Source: Zygaena filipendulae
Lineage: Eukaryota > Arthropoda > Insecta > Lepidoptera > Zygaenidae
Length of the DNA stretch: 64,000 bases
Reading direction: 5' to 3'
Assembly: GCA_907165275.2 (NCBI GenBank)
Contig: OU015655.1
Coordinates: 5,220,501 to 5,284,500, forward strand
A model generated the notes under the pieces. The model was not told where the DNA came from and did not search any database. It was given only the letters and a program-made list of their open reading frames with translations. The position numbers and the translations under genes are program-made. This document shows positions 49,513 through 62,485 of this stretch, piece by piece; within the stretch, counting starts at the first letter, position 1, and each line of letters starts with the position of its first letter.

Positions 49513-51280
49513 CGAGGGGACTAGGTCAGTGACGTTCACAGGCATTAGTTTGTTGTTAGGACAACGTTTAGGCGGAGTTCCGCAACAACACACTCTGTGT
49601 AGCACTCTCTCTGGGCACACCGGGCACACACGAGAATTCAGAAACTGCTAGTCCGTGTGCGTAGGCACTAAAAAAACACGGTTTCAGAAATTCGTCGTGT
49701 TATAATCAAAGTAACCCTGTATACAAATTATGAAAATCCGTTTAGCAGTTTCAAAGATTAGCTCAGAAAAACCAACAAAAAATGGGTACCTAATCATATT
49801 GTTATAATAGCATGTATTCTTTGAGCTCAGTAGAATCTAATACGTGGTAATTTGAAGTTTTTAGATTTTCGCCTTTTGAGCACATTATATTATGTAAAAT
49901 CATCGCGTTCAAGTGCCGCGTAATTTTACGTGGTAATTTATTTGTATAGACTATGTATGACGAGTATGATATTATGTGCATAAATTAGATACATACTTAT
50001 GTTTCATTTCAATATAATTACAGGTAAGAATCGTGGTGTGCCCCAAAGGTGAGGTCCGAATCAGCATACAACCGCCAGCTTATTCAGCCAAGAGACAAGA
50101 AAATATGCTATAAACATTCCGTTTTTTTTTTTCATTAAGTCCTACGTATTGAGCGGAGTCATTCATGCTCAATAAATAATTAATAACTATGCTTGGTAAC
50201 CTTTATACAGTTCAAGCCGTCAATATGTTCTGACACAGTTGTGATCCTGCTAAATATTGATAATGACGATGGATATTTAAGTTTATGGGTAGGTAGATAC
50301 CTACTAGGTATGTATTTTTTAGGATTGTGGCATTACTTGCCTATACTTTGCCTAACCCTTATAATTATGTGGGATATAATACCTACCTATGCGATGAATA
50401 ATATGATAATTTAATGGGGAAATTTATACACGTTGGTTTCTTAGTTTCGTGTGTGACGTTTTCGTTGCATTAACATTACGACAGATAGTGGAATATTACG
50501 TAGTTTTTTTTTTTTTTTCTGTTTCTCAAGGAGTTTAGTCAAGAGGAACCACTAAATATTGAATACCTACCAAAGCAGTTTATCTCGTATTCAAATTGTT
50601 AAATTCTAATCAAGCACCAAAGCCTTTTTCATACAAATTTTTTGTTATTGATTGTTTAACATGTTACATAGTAAGTATGGGTATCGAACAAATTACCTAA
50701 TAAGTAGATATATTCTTGGATACCGAAACGAGCCACCTTACATTGTTTGTTATACGTGTAGTATTCTTAAATTTTAATTTCAAACTATTTAAATAAATAA
50801 CACTACGTAGGTATTTATCTAAAATGCTAAAATTTCAATTTCTGTAGTCTTTTTTTCCAATCAATGTACATATCTCTCGGTTCACTCGGCTTTGTACTGT
50901 AATTGAAATTTTGAAATGGAACGATAGGCACTAAGAACGAAAACAACTAAAGCGCCAGCATTATAAACAGCTTTTTTATTTTATTTATTGCAATTTTTTT
51001 TTAAATTTGCTAGTTTTAAACACAAAAGTACCTACTATGGTGGCTCGATTTAGGTCTCCAGAAGTGAACTTTTTTATATTTTGTTATAGACATACGATCT
51101 CATGAAGTGTCTATGTGATAATAATATGTTATTTTAATTTTATTTATGATGGTACATAATAAATTATTAATATATTACTAAATTTACTTGACATAGTCAA
51201 ATATGTTAGCCTGTTAATTTTTTATAGATTATGTTTTGTTAAGATAAAATATTTTAATAAACAAAATCCAAATTTTGTTT
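49513..51280 (+). other. Likely 3' UTR and gene end
   Basis: No coding continuation. AATAAA signals occur at 50171-50176, 51158-51163 and 51256-51261; which one is used cannot be told from sequence. An ACAG|GTAAGA at about 50023 could act as a donor within the UTR. Confidence 0.4.
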
Positions 51281-52503
51281 TAGCAATTATTGTGAAAAAT
51301 GAATGATATGAATTAAAATTACCAAAGATTTATTACTAGGTATTAGGTATTTACCTAAAAGAATTTTAGTCTACGAATGGCCGTCGGAGCTGCAAAGTTA
51401 TCCTAATATTATATTATAATGAATTTGGCCTAGCCAAAGACAACAGTCGCTTAAAATCACTTAAAAATAAGTGTCGTAGCTATTATAACTTTTAAGAATC
51501 TTTTCAGTTTGTTCAAAACTCTAATATAAGTAGGTACATATACCGAGATTGATTGACGAAGACATGACTTCAAAATAAGCGTTTTTTTGGGGTATGACTT
51601 GATTGATGCTGCAATTTTTCATTATAGATGCCAGATAGAGGTGAGGTATATTTCAGCTGGACCTATTCAGCGATGTAATATTTTATTACTGAATTTTGAA
51701 CTGTTTAATTGTTTATTATTATTATCAATAAATCAAGAGGAATCGATGAATTCGGCCACCTAACAATTTTTAGTTTTTCAAATTGCTTAGAAGGCATAAT
51801 ATAGGCTAAAATTAAGTACTTGCCTATTTAACTTTCGATCGTTAAGAATATTTAAATCTATGTATAGGTAAATAGTTTGTAATATTGTTTGAATTGAATG
51901 TGAATGGCGTGGGAAATAAAGTAATGGTATTGTAATTTGATTTGATTAGTTTCAACGAGTGCAAACTTATATAAAATGGTCAAAAAATGGTTAAATAGAT
52001 AGGTAGTACTGCCAGTTTTAAGCACAGTGAGAAGTTTTAGCAATAAGGATGAGTAGCTATTACTCAGTTAGGTGCCAAAACCACTGCTTACATTAATACA
52101 CCAAGTTATTTGAATCTAGGTATAGCTACTTAAGTATATTTTATGATTTAATGAGATTTCGTCTCTCTTGATTGCTACAAAACGTGTTTAATTAACGGCC
52201 TATTATAGTACTTTATCATAGTCATTATTTTATAAATTACTTTGCAATAATCGCTGTTACATAATATAGACATTCGGTATTAAATTCATTATTGTGATAT
52301 TGTGAGTCATGCTGATTATTAGAGGGCCACCTCGATTTTTACGATGATGTAAATTAAGGTACATTTTGTTGTACACTTGTAGTCCATGTGTACTAGATTC
52401 GAGTAAGTTATACCTATTTTGTATAATTTTAAGACAATAACGTGAAAGCATGTGTGGATCGGGAAATCAAAAATAATATGGTTTTTAATTTTTTTACTTC
52501 AAC

Positions 52504-52990
52504 TAGATGTGCCCCGCGGTTTCGCCCGTGTGAGTTTCAGAATCCCTGATGCATACCCGTGCGAGTTTCACAACTCCAAAGTAGCCTATTCCTTATTATT
52601 ATTATTATTATTATTAAAGCCCTATTTATTCCTTAATAAACTTACATAAATTGACATTGAATACAATTTCTATAAATTAAAATTAATTTAAATTTGAATT
52701 ACAATACTTAATGAAGAAATCAATTACAATACTTGATGAAGAATTAAAATTTATCAAAATACGAAGATTATTATCATTATTCCATGCAAATAATTATTCC
52801 TATTCCTTATAACATCAACTAATTAGGAGTGTAAGTCCTGTCAAAATCGGTCCAAGCGTTTCGGAGATTCACCCGTGAGAGTTCTCACAAAAAAAAAAAC
52901 AACAAAAGAAAAACAACTAGCGAAATTGGTCCAGTCGTTCACGCGTGATGCCGTGACTATAGCAAATAGGGATTCATATTTATATACAAC
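52504..52990 (-). mobile_element. Helitron-like element split by an AT-rich insertion
   Basis: CTAGATGTGCCCCGCGGTTTC at the start and GTCGTTCACGCGTGATGCCGT at the far side match 24103-24404. About 52585-52800 is extra AT-rich sequence, including a TTATTATT run, bounded by TATTCCTTAT on both sides. Confidence 0.6.
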
Positions 52991-53838
52991 GTGTTAATGA
53001 ATTGACTGAAAATTAGAAAGTAGTTTGTTCAGAATCGACTTCCGAATCGATCGCACCATGTTTTAATATAGGTTATATTTTTTTTATTTTTACTAGCCCA
53101 TGTCTAAATTATTTATAATACAATATTTGGCGCGTAGGTACACCAAAAAAAATCGAATTGGTCATTGACACGTAGGCGCGGGCGTAGCGCTTGAAATTTC
53201 GTAGATAGGTCACCTCCAAACTAATCTTTAATAATTACTTTCACACGATTAATTTTTTGCCATAATTTATATTTTAATCATATTATTATTGTTTATTTTT
53301 TAAATGGTTAAGGTCTTTGGTTTTGTTCAATTCATTAACAAATTGTATATAGATTACTGCTTAAGGAGGTAGGTAGATATGTATGTATGTAGATGTTTCT
53401 CATAAACGCTAGCATTTTTTAGCTCTTTGCAACGATATAAACTTATAAAGATAATTATGAAGAAAAAGTAGACAATGAAATCAAATTAAATAATAGTTTT
53501 GTAATAATCGCAAATATAAATAATCAAGGGCGATACGACCGACAACGCTGTACGTACGACATATAGGTATAAGATCTAAATCTGACGTCTAGTAGTTTTT
53601 TCTACAATTCTTTCTAATTAATTTGAAAAGATAAAAATACAACACCGACCATCCCACTAAGCATAGGTAAAACTTACAAGAAGTTTCTGTAAGTTTGTTT
53701 ATCACGCATTTGAAATTGATAAAACAAAATATGCTATAAGACTTTATGTTCTACTTTACTTAGCAGCAACGTTCTTCATACAATGCTGGGACATTGCATG
53801 TTTGCTGTATTTGTAATGAAATGAAATGAAAATTCTTG

Positions 53839-54075
53839 TTAGTCCGTTTTGTTAATAAAAAATAATAGACCCGAATTTTTGGTTTTTTCAAATTATTGAA
53901 AAAATACTAAGATAAAACGCATTAAAGTTTAGGAGTGGGGGCTCTTGACGTCACAACTGTAGCACGGTGTGACGTCACGCGACATTTCACGTTAATGTAT
54001 CTCCGTTATTTTTTGATAACGTAAAAAATAAAAAAATACGTGTCCAATACTTTTTATTAATCTACAAGACGGAAT
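53839..54075. mobile_element. Foldback MITE with paired TGACGTCA sites
   Basis: TTAGTCCGTTTTGTTAATAAA at the left and CTACAAGACGGAATAA at the right. The centre has two TGACGTCA sites (near 53947 and 53970). Same family as 16781-17046. Confidence 0.65.
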
Positions 54076-55489
54076 AAAAATTAAAATTAGTTTGACAAGC
54101 CCATTATAGTTGGTATTTGAAAACAAAAAACTAATGATGATACCTGATGATACCTATTGGTTAATGCCTACCTTATGAGTTATGCGTAATTAAATTGAAA
54201 ACTTAAATTGCGACGTGAATTCTATAGCAGTTTCAAATAATTGAGATGTTCACTTTTCCAATCATAACTTAGGTATCTACATCTCGATTTCTCGACTCGA
54301 ATGAAGTGCCTATTCCAGTACTAGGTAACTATGGTCTTATCACTAATGCAAGGATGCCAGATACTAGTCCTCCGATATCAAGTTTTATTAGGTACCTTGT
54401 ACGTATCTACTTACTTTTTTCACCACCACCGTAATGATCTAACTAATGGCGAAACGCAATGGTAGTTCACTAAAAAAGCAACTGGCGACGCAGCACCCGT
54501 GTGCAATATTACACGAACCATTTCAAACTACTTTTAAACCCTTCAAAACACGAAATTTTTATTTAATTTAATTTAATAGAATTAAGATTTTTTTTATTTC
54601 CGTATCATTTAGGTATCAGAACTTCGTCATTTGATAGGTATACTTATTGAGATTATTTGCCAGCTGTTAGTGAAAAATTACAAATAAACGATGTCGACGT
54701 TTGTCTGTACTACCTATAGGATTCATCTAGAATAATGATGGGAGTTATTATTAGAATTTAATGTCATGATGATTTTAATGTTCATACGATTACATTTAAT
54801 ATCAAGAAATTATGTAATTATTATTTCTAAAAATATGTAGATATACTCACACTTACATAAAAAAAGTTAAAAACTGTCAAAAACGTTTTAACAAAATCGC
54901 ACAACTTTATGACCAATAAGATTATCTTAAAACCATATTTTATAATATACTTAAGTAAATCGATAAAAATAATTTATAAATCCACTACTACTTAATAAAC
55001 ATTAAGTAGATATGTACCTATGTAACATGCATTACAAAATTGCAAAAAATTTTAAGGGGCTATTTTAATAAGAGTAGGTACTGTAGTTATAAGAAAATAT
55101 TTTTGAAATGTAATACTTATGGTACCATTTATATTAGATCCGTGGCAAATTGTTGAAATTGTAAGTAAGTAGAATAATAAAATTGATAGGATTAATAATA
55201 ATATTAAATTGTCTAATATGAATAAATACTGATATTATTGAATGTTTAAGAATATAAGTAGTGAGTGTACAGAATTAGTAACGTATGTAGGTACCGTAGG
55301 TATAATGCAGACACAACCTGAGACAAAACGGGTTTGGAATATTACAGGCAACGGACACGTACAAAGAATCTCTCTTTGAAAATTTATTTTTATTTAGAAT
55401 GGCATAACTTAGCGGAAGACGAAATTGAAATAATTTGTACAAAGATCATCACATCATCTATAGAGTAGACTATTATTATTTACTCCCTA

Positions 55490-55770
55490 CTCACACAGTT
55501 TCACCCGTGTTAATTTGAGGAAAAAACTAACTAAAATATATTCCACAGCTAACCGTTAAAGCAGCGTACGTAATGGAATCTCTCAAAAGGAATATTTTTT
55601 GCCGTTTTAGCAACATTTTTTATTGCTGCTCCGCTCCTTTTGGTCATAGTGTGATGATGTAACCTACAGCCTTTCTCGATAAATCGGCTATCTAACACTG
55701 AAATAATTTTTCAAATCGGACCAAGTAGTTCCTGAGATTAGCGCGTTCAAGCAAACAAACTAACTCTTCA
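55490..55770 (-). mobile_element. Repeat fragment of a common moth family, minus strand
   Basis: CAGTTTCACCCGTGTTAATTT at the left, and TTCAAATCGGACCAAGTAGTTC with GATTAGCGCGTTCAAGC at the right, resemble the reverse of frequently dispersed lepidopteran repeats. Confidence 0.45.
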
Positions 55771-56189
55771 GGTAGGTATCTACCTACTTCAATAGTTTGT
55801 CGTAGATTGGATTGAGAGACAAACTTCACTTTTGCCGTCGAGCAACTGTTGTCTCCATACATTGATAAAGGTCGCGGTAAGTTTACCAACTACAAATCAA
55901 TTTATTATAGGATCCCTTTATTCCTTTTGAGGTACGGAAGCCTAATAAAGTCAAACATATAGTAATTATAAAATATTATTAAAAAGAGTTTTATGAAATT
56001 GAATTCGAAATTAATAAATAAACATGCCATCATTTTCTGCATCATGTTTCTACTAAGGTACGTGGTAATACACTTATTTTTTATGTTTCATATGTTATTT
56101 TTAATAAGTATAATTTTGAATTAGATAAGTATGTTTAAATTAAATTAGTTTGAACGAAAATTCTATCATGAGTATACAGTCTAAATACT

Positions 56190-56345
56190 CGATTACTTAA
56201 TTTTAAGTAAAAAATTTAAAAACATGACTGCCGCACAGAGACGTTTATTAAATTAATGTTAATTGGCATTTAACGTCTCTGAGTGCGGCAGTTTAATTTT
56301 TAAATCTTTAGATACTTAAAATTAAGCAATCTTTAAAACGACTCA
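56190..56345. mobile_element. Short palindromic MITE copy
   Basis: GACTGCCGCACAGAGACGTTT and AACGTCTCTGAGTGCGGCAG form inverted arms around TTAATGTTAATTGGCA. An internally deleted relative of 28809-29045. Confidence 0.6.
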
Positions 56346-56461
56346 ACAACTTACAATTTAGAAATATTTGGAGACATAATTTTAAATTCATCATTATTTC
56401 TACGTGTAAATCTTAATAGTACCGTTTAGGAATTCTTATTTAATTATAATTCTCTAAATTT

Positions 56462-56655
56462 AATCGGGTTATATTATAAATGCGAAAGTGGGTTTGGTTG
56501 TTTGTTTGTTACGCCATGTCCGGCGGAGCCAATCATCATGAAATTTTGCATCCGTCAGGGGTAGGTATACAGAGAAGGACATAGGGTACTTTTTATCCCG
56601 GAGTTTCCGCGGGAACTCCGAAATTTTCGTGGATGAAACCGTGGGGAACAGCTAG
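56462..56655 (+). mobile_element. Helitron-like element
   Basis: TTATATTATAAATGCGAAAG, GTTTGTTTGTTACGCC, GGGAACTCCGAAATTTTCG and GTGGGGAACAGCTAG before T. Confidence 0.7.
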
Positions 56656-57060
56656 TCTGTATATATAAAAAAAAAGTCAAATGTTTCCAATGTGCAAAAT
56701 TTTAATAAAACTTTGTATTAATACTAGATTGGTTATGTGGAACGTGTGGAACGTTTAGGTACTTTACTACTTATACATATAAGTAACCACAAATTATATT
56801 AGATTATAATTATTATTAATAAGTAGGTAATTAGTGTAAATGGAAAAGATCCATTTAAAAAAGTAACTTTCAAAAAGTTTAGTCTCGTTTATAATATGAA
56901 AAAAAAAATCATACATAACATAAAATAACTATTATAGGTATACATATAGGCAGTTGGTAATGCGATAGGTAAATGATTGAGTCGGATTGATTCTATCAAT
57001 CAGCATTAGCAATGGAGGTGACTTAAAAAAAATTTTGATAAAGTTTCAAATGAATATAAT

Positions 57061-57283
57061 AGTAGATTATACACCAAGGGGATAAAGCACTGTTTTATGT
57101 CACGGGCGCTACATTGAATCCTGAACATAACGAAGGACTCCAAATTTAACTCCCGAGCGCAGCGAGGGTGTTATAAGTTAATTCCCGACCAAAGGGAGGG
57201 AATTAAGATTGAGTCCTGAGTGCAGTGAGGGATTCAAGCGCCCAAGAAAAAAACAGTTTTATCCCTGTGGTGTATACTCTACT
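57061..57283. mobile_element. MITE with AGTAGATTATACACC-type termini
   Basis: AGTAGATTATACACCAAGGGG at the left is imperfectly inverted at the right (CCCTGTGGTGTATACTCTACT). The interior repeats GAGCGCAGCGAGGG and GAGTGCAGTGAGGG. Relative at 60147-60663. Confidence 0.55.
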
Positions 57284-57346
57284 TTTCTCACATAATGCGA
57301 GACAATAAAAAACCAGGCTTAGTAGATCCTATATAGCCACTTCTTT

Positions 57347-57453
57347 CAGCTGGCGTGGCCTACTCGATTTGACAAACAAATGAAGTTCGTCTCACTGCGA
57401 ATCTAGTGGGCCACGGCTTCGGTCTTCGAAAATCGAGTTGGCCGCGCCCGCTG
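57347..57453. repeat. 107-bp imperfect inverted repeat
   Basis: CAGCTGGCGTGGCCTACTCG and its imperfect complement CGAGTTGGCCGCGCCCGCTG flank a short interior. A fragment lies at 60947-60985. A small perfect hairpin (CGGGTTATAATG arms) follows at about 57537-57574. Confidence 0.5.
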
Positions 57454-58017
57454 AGAACACATTCTGTTTAGCGAAATGAGACGTTATGGACATAGCAATA
57501 AGAATTATGAAAGTGAAAATCACATTATTGACCAGCGGGTTATAATGAAATTCAATAGAACATTATAACCCGGCTAAATCCAAGAGATATAATGTCTTGC
57601 TTTCGGTAAGGTTTACATGACATATAATTCGGCATTGTCGAGCATGTGGTGTGAAAAATATATTACTTACATTAATTTTGCAATATTAAAATATTATGCT
57701 ATCATTACGTGGAGGTATGCTGCGTAAGCTTAGTATTTATAATGGCTAGACAGATGTAGGTACTTCGTAAACGGCTATTTTTATGATCGGTTATTTGTTT
57801 GCATGATACACAATTTATTCAAAATAAATGAGTATGCGTGTTGATTACTGTATGTATATTGTATTACTTACTGTAAACTATAGGGTAATATTGTGAAATG
57901 TTTAGTGTAAACGATTTTTATAGATAGGTTCAAATTCTTCTATCACGGCTTCCGTTGACCAAAAAGAGAATATGCGAATTATATCGCTCAATTTGAAATA
58001 ATCTATCTATATCTATA

Positions 58018-58599
58018 TATACTATAATAAAAGAACAGAAGCCGCGATTCTGCACATTGAATATTTTTACCTAAAATTGAGAGGGGTTATAAAAGAAGAG
58101 TAACCAAGCCCAAAAACAAGTTCTAATTCTTTTCTGTCCGTCTGTTCGCGATAATCTCCGCATCTACTGAATCGATTATCATGCGGTTTTCACAGGTAGA
58201 TTAAGCTTAGTCTGGAGCTACATATAGGCTTTGTTTCATTGAAATCGGATGTCGGGAAAAAAAGTTGTGTATAAAAACCTTTCATGCGGGTGAAACCGCG
58301 GGGCACAGCATAATAAAACAGTGGAATCCACGATTCTGTACATTGAATATTTTTAAGAAAAATTGACAGGGGGCGATAAAAAAAGAGTAACCAAGTCCAG
58401 AAAAAGTTTTTAAAATTCTTTTCCGTCTGTCTGTTAATAATCTCCGAATCTACTGAACGGATATTCATGCGGTTTTCACAGGTTGATTAAGCTAAACCTG
58501 GAGCTACATATAGGCTTTGTTTCATTTAAAGCGGATGTTGGGAAAAATAATTGTCATACAAAAACGTTTCACGCGGGTGAAACCGCGGGGCACAGCTAG
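58018..58599 (+). mobile_element. Two Helitron-like copies in direct tandem
   Basis: Copy 1 (58018-58309) starts TACTATAATAAAAGAACAG and reaches ACCGCGGGGCACAGC. There it runs straight into copy 2 (TAATAAAACAGTGGAATCC), which ends GGGGCACAGCTAG before T at 58596-58599. The inner CTAG terminus of copy 1 is missing. Confidence 0.7.
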
Positions 58600-59272
58600 T
58601 TATTATATAAATATGTGTATTCTTGCTCATTTCAAATTGTAATTTTTAGTTAATTCTAAAGGTGCGATAGGTATGTCAACAAATGCAATTTTCACTTTTC
58701 AGGCTAATGTTATTAAGAGGACCTATCCTTTTCACCATGCCCCAATTTTTTGATAATAATCAATTTAAAAAATAAAGAGGGCGGAAAATTTGAGATCCGC
58801 CCCCGGTGCTAGTGACCTATGCTACGCGTACGCCACTGGTTAAAGGTCAGCAGCTTACTGGTTAAACTCAATAGCAGAAAACTTACTTTTCCTCAAAAAA
58901 AAATCTTCATGCCTAGAATCCAAGGGTTTGCTTAAATATTATGTAAATTGGGCATTGGTCGGTAATACGATAACATATCTTTCGTTTTGCAAGTTTGCAA
59001 GTTTTCGTGTTCTGCTCGATTTACTGGGTAGGTAATATCATTGTAGGTACATTCTTATTTCATGTTTCTGTTTTGTTTGTTTATTTATTTGAATTTAAAG
59101 GTCATACCTATAAATTTCTATTTATTAAATTAATTCTACACACGGAAACCGGCGTTATTACCTAAACACCTCTAGCACATTCAATGTTTTCACTTTTCTG
59201 AATACTACGCAAGTGTTTACTTAGGTAATTACATAGGTATAACGTATAGGACTCACCCTGTGGCTACATCTT

Positions 59273-59376
59273 AGTTCTCATCTCACCGATATATTTTTGA
59301 CCTATCCTAAGTGTTGCAGACAAAAGTTCTCATCTCACCGATATATTTTTGACCTATCCTAAGTGTTGCAGACAAA
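59273..59376. repeat. Perfect 52-bp tandem duplication
   Basis: Two identical units starting AGTTCTCATCTCACCGATAT (59273 and 59325). No divergence, so a recent duplication. Confidence 0.85.
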
Positions 59377-59984
59377 TTACTTTATTTCTTTGATGTTGCA
59401 TATTTTTTGTCTAGTTTTATAATTTAAAAAAACTGGCCAATTAGTAGGCACAACAACTCTTTACCAATTATTTTTATCTATTGTTTAGTGCTAGCGACCA
59501 CATACAGGGAGGTTGTATGTCGGTGAAACAATTTCGAGAAGATAATATTATTATATTTATATCGTTAAAATTTACCAAATGTTGCCAATAAGAATAATTT
59601 GCAAATTATTGTAAACTTTTAAATATTTTAATAATGTAGATCCTAGATTTATTATAATCTGATAAAACGATAGCGTTATTAATAAATCAAGATGTACTAT
59701 GAATGTTAGGGCTTCACTTTGCCAATAATGTTTTAAACTTAACCGTGTAGGTACAAATTGTATTTGTAGATCAATGCCAAGTAAAACATTGAAAAAGCGT
59801 AAGTCTTTTTTTTCCAGCCCTTATTTTTTAATCTTAGGTACCTACTTGTTTTAAACCCTAATTATAGGTAATGAACTAGTCGCAAAATAAAAAGGTATAT
59901 CTAAACTAAACAGAGAGCAATGAAAAGTTGACTTGAAAAAAGAAAAGGAAAGAAAAAGACTGTGGCTTATGGATCAAATTCTGG

Positions 59985-60100
59985 GAAGTAGAGATAGATA
60001 ACTCTTTATTGAAACACAAGAAAACAGACAAATTAAAAAAAAATTACAATCGCTCAGAGCGATCTCTTCCAGACAATCATAGGGTGCATAGGATCAAGTA
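59985..60100 (-). mobile_element. LINE 3'-end fragment, minus strand
   Basis: AACTCTTTATTGAAACACAAG and GCGATCTCTTCCAGACAATC are the reverse of the tail type at 29995-30135. Confidence 0.55.
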
Positions 60101-60146
60101 GGAAGGCTGGGTGTCTGTAGGTAGGTATATAAATACTTAAATTATT

Positions 60147-60663
60147 AGTAGATTTTGCACCGAGGGCATTGATATACCACACCAAGTAAATCAATGACCG
60201 AGGGAGTAAAGCAGTGTCTTACGTCACGGCGGGCGGCATATATGGATTCTGAGTAAGGAGGGAGTCCAGAGTTAAAAAATTAACTCCTGGGCGAAGCGAG
60301 GGCGTTATGTAGAGTCCTGAGGGGTTTATTTATTTTATTATTTATTCATTCTTTATTGCACAAAAAGGTACAAATGGCGAAATTAATGCCTTGCGGCATT
60401 TTCTACCAGTTAACCATTGGCATTGATAACAAGACAAAAAGAGTAGGGTGCAATTATTATTAATTAAAATTAAACTTACATAGTAGTAAGTTTAATTCTT
60501 CTTCATGGGAAGCACAAATAAGCTACAATGAATGAATAGGTAGTTAGTTACACACACAAGAAAGGAAAAATTACGAAGAAGAGATTAAGCCTTGTTACAA
60601 TTTAAGCCACCCGTGACAAAGACACGAAGACAGGCTTTTTCCTCGAGGTGAATACTCTCTACT
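60147..60663. mobile_element. MITE interrupted by a LINE 3' tail
   Basis: AGTAGATTTTGCACCGAGGGC at the left and GAGGTGAATACTCTCTACT at the right correspond to the termini of 57061-57283. About 60320-60590 is foreign and contains TTATTGCACAAAAAGGTAC and TTGCGGCATTTTCTACCAG, the reverse of a lepidopteran LINE tail. Confidence 0.5.
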
Positions 60664-60689
60664 TTTTAATACAGTTGCTCAAAAAGTGG

Positions 60690-60895
60690 CGTATTGCAGG
60701 GACGTTTAGCGTTCGGGATGTGGGCTATTACATACTCGAGCTTTTTGTTTACCTTTCCCGAACTCGTGCGTTCTCTTTGCCAACTGTCAAAAATGGCGAC
60801 ACGACTTTGACTTTGCGCCTCGGCTCGGGTCGACATTTGTCGGAACTCTTTGCAATGACAGCCTTTCCGCACTTGTAATGAAATATACTATTTCA
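60690..60895. repeat. Dispersed repeat shared with intron 12
   Basis: CGCCTCGGCTCGGGTCGACA, TTTGTCGGAACTCTTTGCAA and TTTCCGCACTTGTAATGAAA also occur, partly inverted, at 47190-47285. The open frames on both strands here are incidental. Confidence 0.5.
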
Positions 60896-61344
60896 TACCT
60901 ACTGCAAGACATAAACCCTCTTTACACGGGCATTGCAAAGAGGGTTTATTCGAAAATCGAACTGGCTACCACAGGCAGATCACATCAAATGAAAAAAAAT
61001 TCCTACAAATTTTAACGTTCCAAACTCAAATCACTTAACTCCCTTGGGAGTTTCATACAACATTACCTCCGTCCCTTGGGTTGCTTTACGTCGAGATTTC
61101 GTGATAATTGGACATTGTCAAGCAGGTGGTATGAAATACATAAACAGGAAGTATAATGGTAAATGTTAAACTAGAATTGGGGTTATTATACAGGATGTGT
61201 CTTTTTCTAGCTGTAGTAGACCGCCATAAGGCGTACCTAATTATAATTAGCTATATTAACGTCACACTCCTCCCTAGCGTAAAGTGACAGCATGTACTGC
61301 AAGAAGTAGGTTTATTACTCACTGTCTATGTCTTCTTGGTTCTT

Positions 61345-62040
61345 TTTTTAGAGTTCCGTACCCAAACGGTAAAACAGGACCCTATTACTAAGACTTCGCT
61401 GTCCATCCGTTCGTCAGTTCGTCCGTCTGTAGGTACGTTTGTCACCAGGCTGTACAGCGTACATATCTGTACCAGGCTGTATAGCCGTGATAGTTACAGT
61501 TGAAATTTTTACAGATGACGTATTTCTGTTGCCGCTATAATGCTACTGCTCCACCTGCGTTAACGTTAACGTTGATGTTAATGTCCAACTACGCGCTAAT
61601 TAAGGCACTAAAATACGTGTTGGCTACATTTAGTTTGCAACGTGCCGTTAAGCGTTAATTTCTAGTGAAATAACGAGTTAACACAAAATGAAGCTTCAAA
61701 CGGCTGTTATTTTTGCAATGGAGGTAGAAGCAGCTGTAATTTTTGCATCAATGAGTGTTTTAAATTATTATAATATGCATTTATGAAATTTAAGAAAAAA
61801 CCACGCAGAATGAGAAGGCGTTAATGTAGCCAACACCGCTTAGTGCGCTAAATAACGCGCTAAAACCCTTCAAAAAACCGACACTCGAGCTATCGCTTAA
61901 CGTTTAACGTCATTAGTAATGCCGTTAGTAAGTTAACCCGTTAAAATGTTGGCCACATCTACGTAATGCCTTAATTAGCTCACTAATTTACGCGTTAACA
62001 CGCAGGTGTAGCCGTAGCATAACAACAAATAGGTACTTAC
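61345..62040 (+). mobile_element. Common moth repeat interrupted by a PIF/Harbinger-like MITE
   Basis: AGTTCCGTACCCAAACGGTA, ACCAGGCTGTA and GACGTATTTCTGTTGCCGC to 61540 resume after the MITE with AACAACAAATAGGTAC. The flanks rejoin into the continuous repeat I recall from other moth sequence. Confidence 0.6.
61541..62019. mobile_element. 479-bp MITE, PIF/Harbinger-like, TAA target duplication
   Basis: TGCTACTGCTCCACCTGCGT (61541-61560) is inverted at 62000-62019 with two mismatches. TAA flanks both sides (61538-61540, 62020-62022). GCTAATTAAGGCA and GTTGGCTACA motifs are also inverted in the interior. Confidence 0.75.
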
Positions 62041-62198
62041 CTACTAAATTAATAAACAACAAAATAAACAATAAAATAAATACTAAAAACAATAAATAAA
62101 ATAATTACGGTCGCCACTGAAAATCAGCGTCGTGGAACTTAGTGCCACGGCATAATGCTGAGTGGTAGCCATTTTGGTACCATTTATTCTAGTTTTAA

Positions 62199-62436
62199 CG
62201 GCCGCACTCAGAGTCGACTTTAATGATTACTTAGTTAAGTATAGATTTTTGAAACAAAACTGCCGCAATCAGAGACGTTCAGTAAATTAATGTTACTTGG
62301 CATTTAATGAGATGTAACTTAATTAGTTAAATACCAATTAACATTAATTTATTAAACTTGTCTGACTGCGGCAATTTTGTTTTAAAAATCCATACTTAAC
62401 TAAGTAATCATTAAAGTCGACTCTGAGTGCGGCGGC
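62199..62436. mobile_element. Palindromic MITE, full-length copy
   Basis: CGGCCGCACTCAGAGTCGAC to GACTCTGAGTGCGGCGGC. Very similar to 28809-29045 throughout, but without a clear TAA flank on the right. Ends about 50 bp before the satellite. Confidence 0.7.
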
Positions 62437-62485
62437 ATGACTTACGCTTGTACTTGTTTTATCTTTATGGTATCAAATAATCTTT

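Larger units (their letters stand above)
51280..62480. other. Downstream region without a supported gene
   Basis: Open frames are short and AT-rich. Repeats are listed separately. 51280-52500, 53000-53830, 54110-55480 and 58610-59270 contain nothing I can support. Confidence 0.6.

Noticed and set aside
60648..60878. 76-residue frame near 60.7 kb
   Set aside because: Falls in a dispersed repeat shared with 47190-47285 where the frame is not kept.
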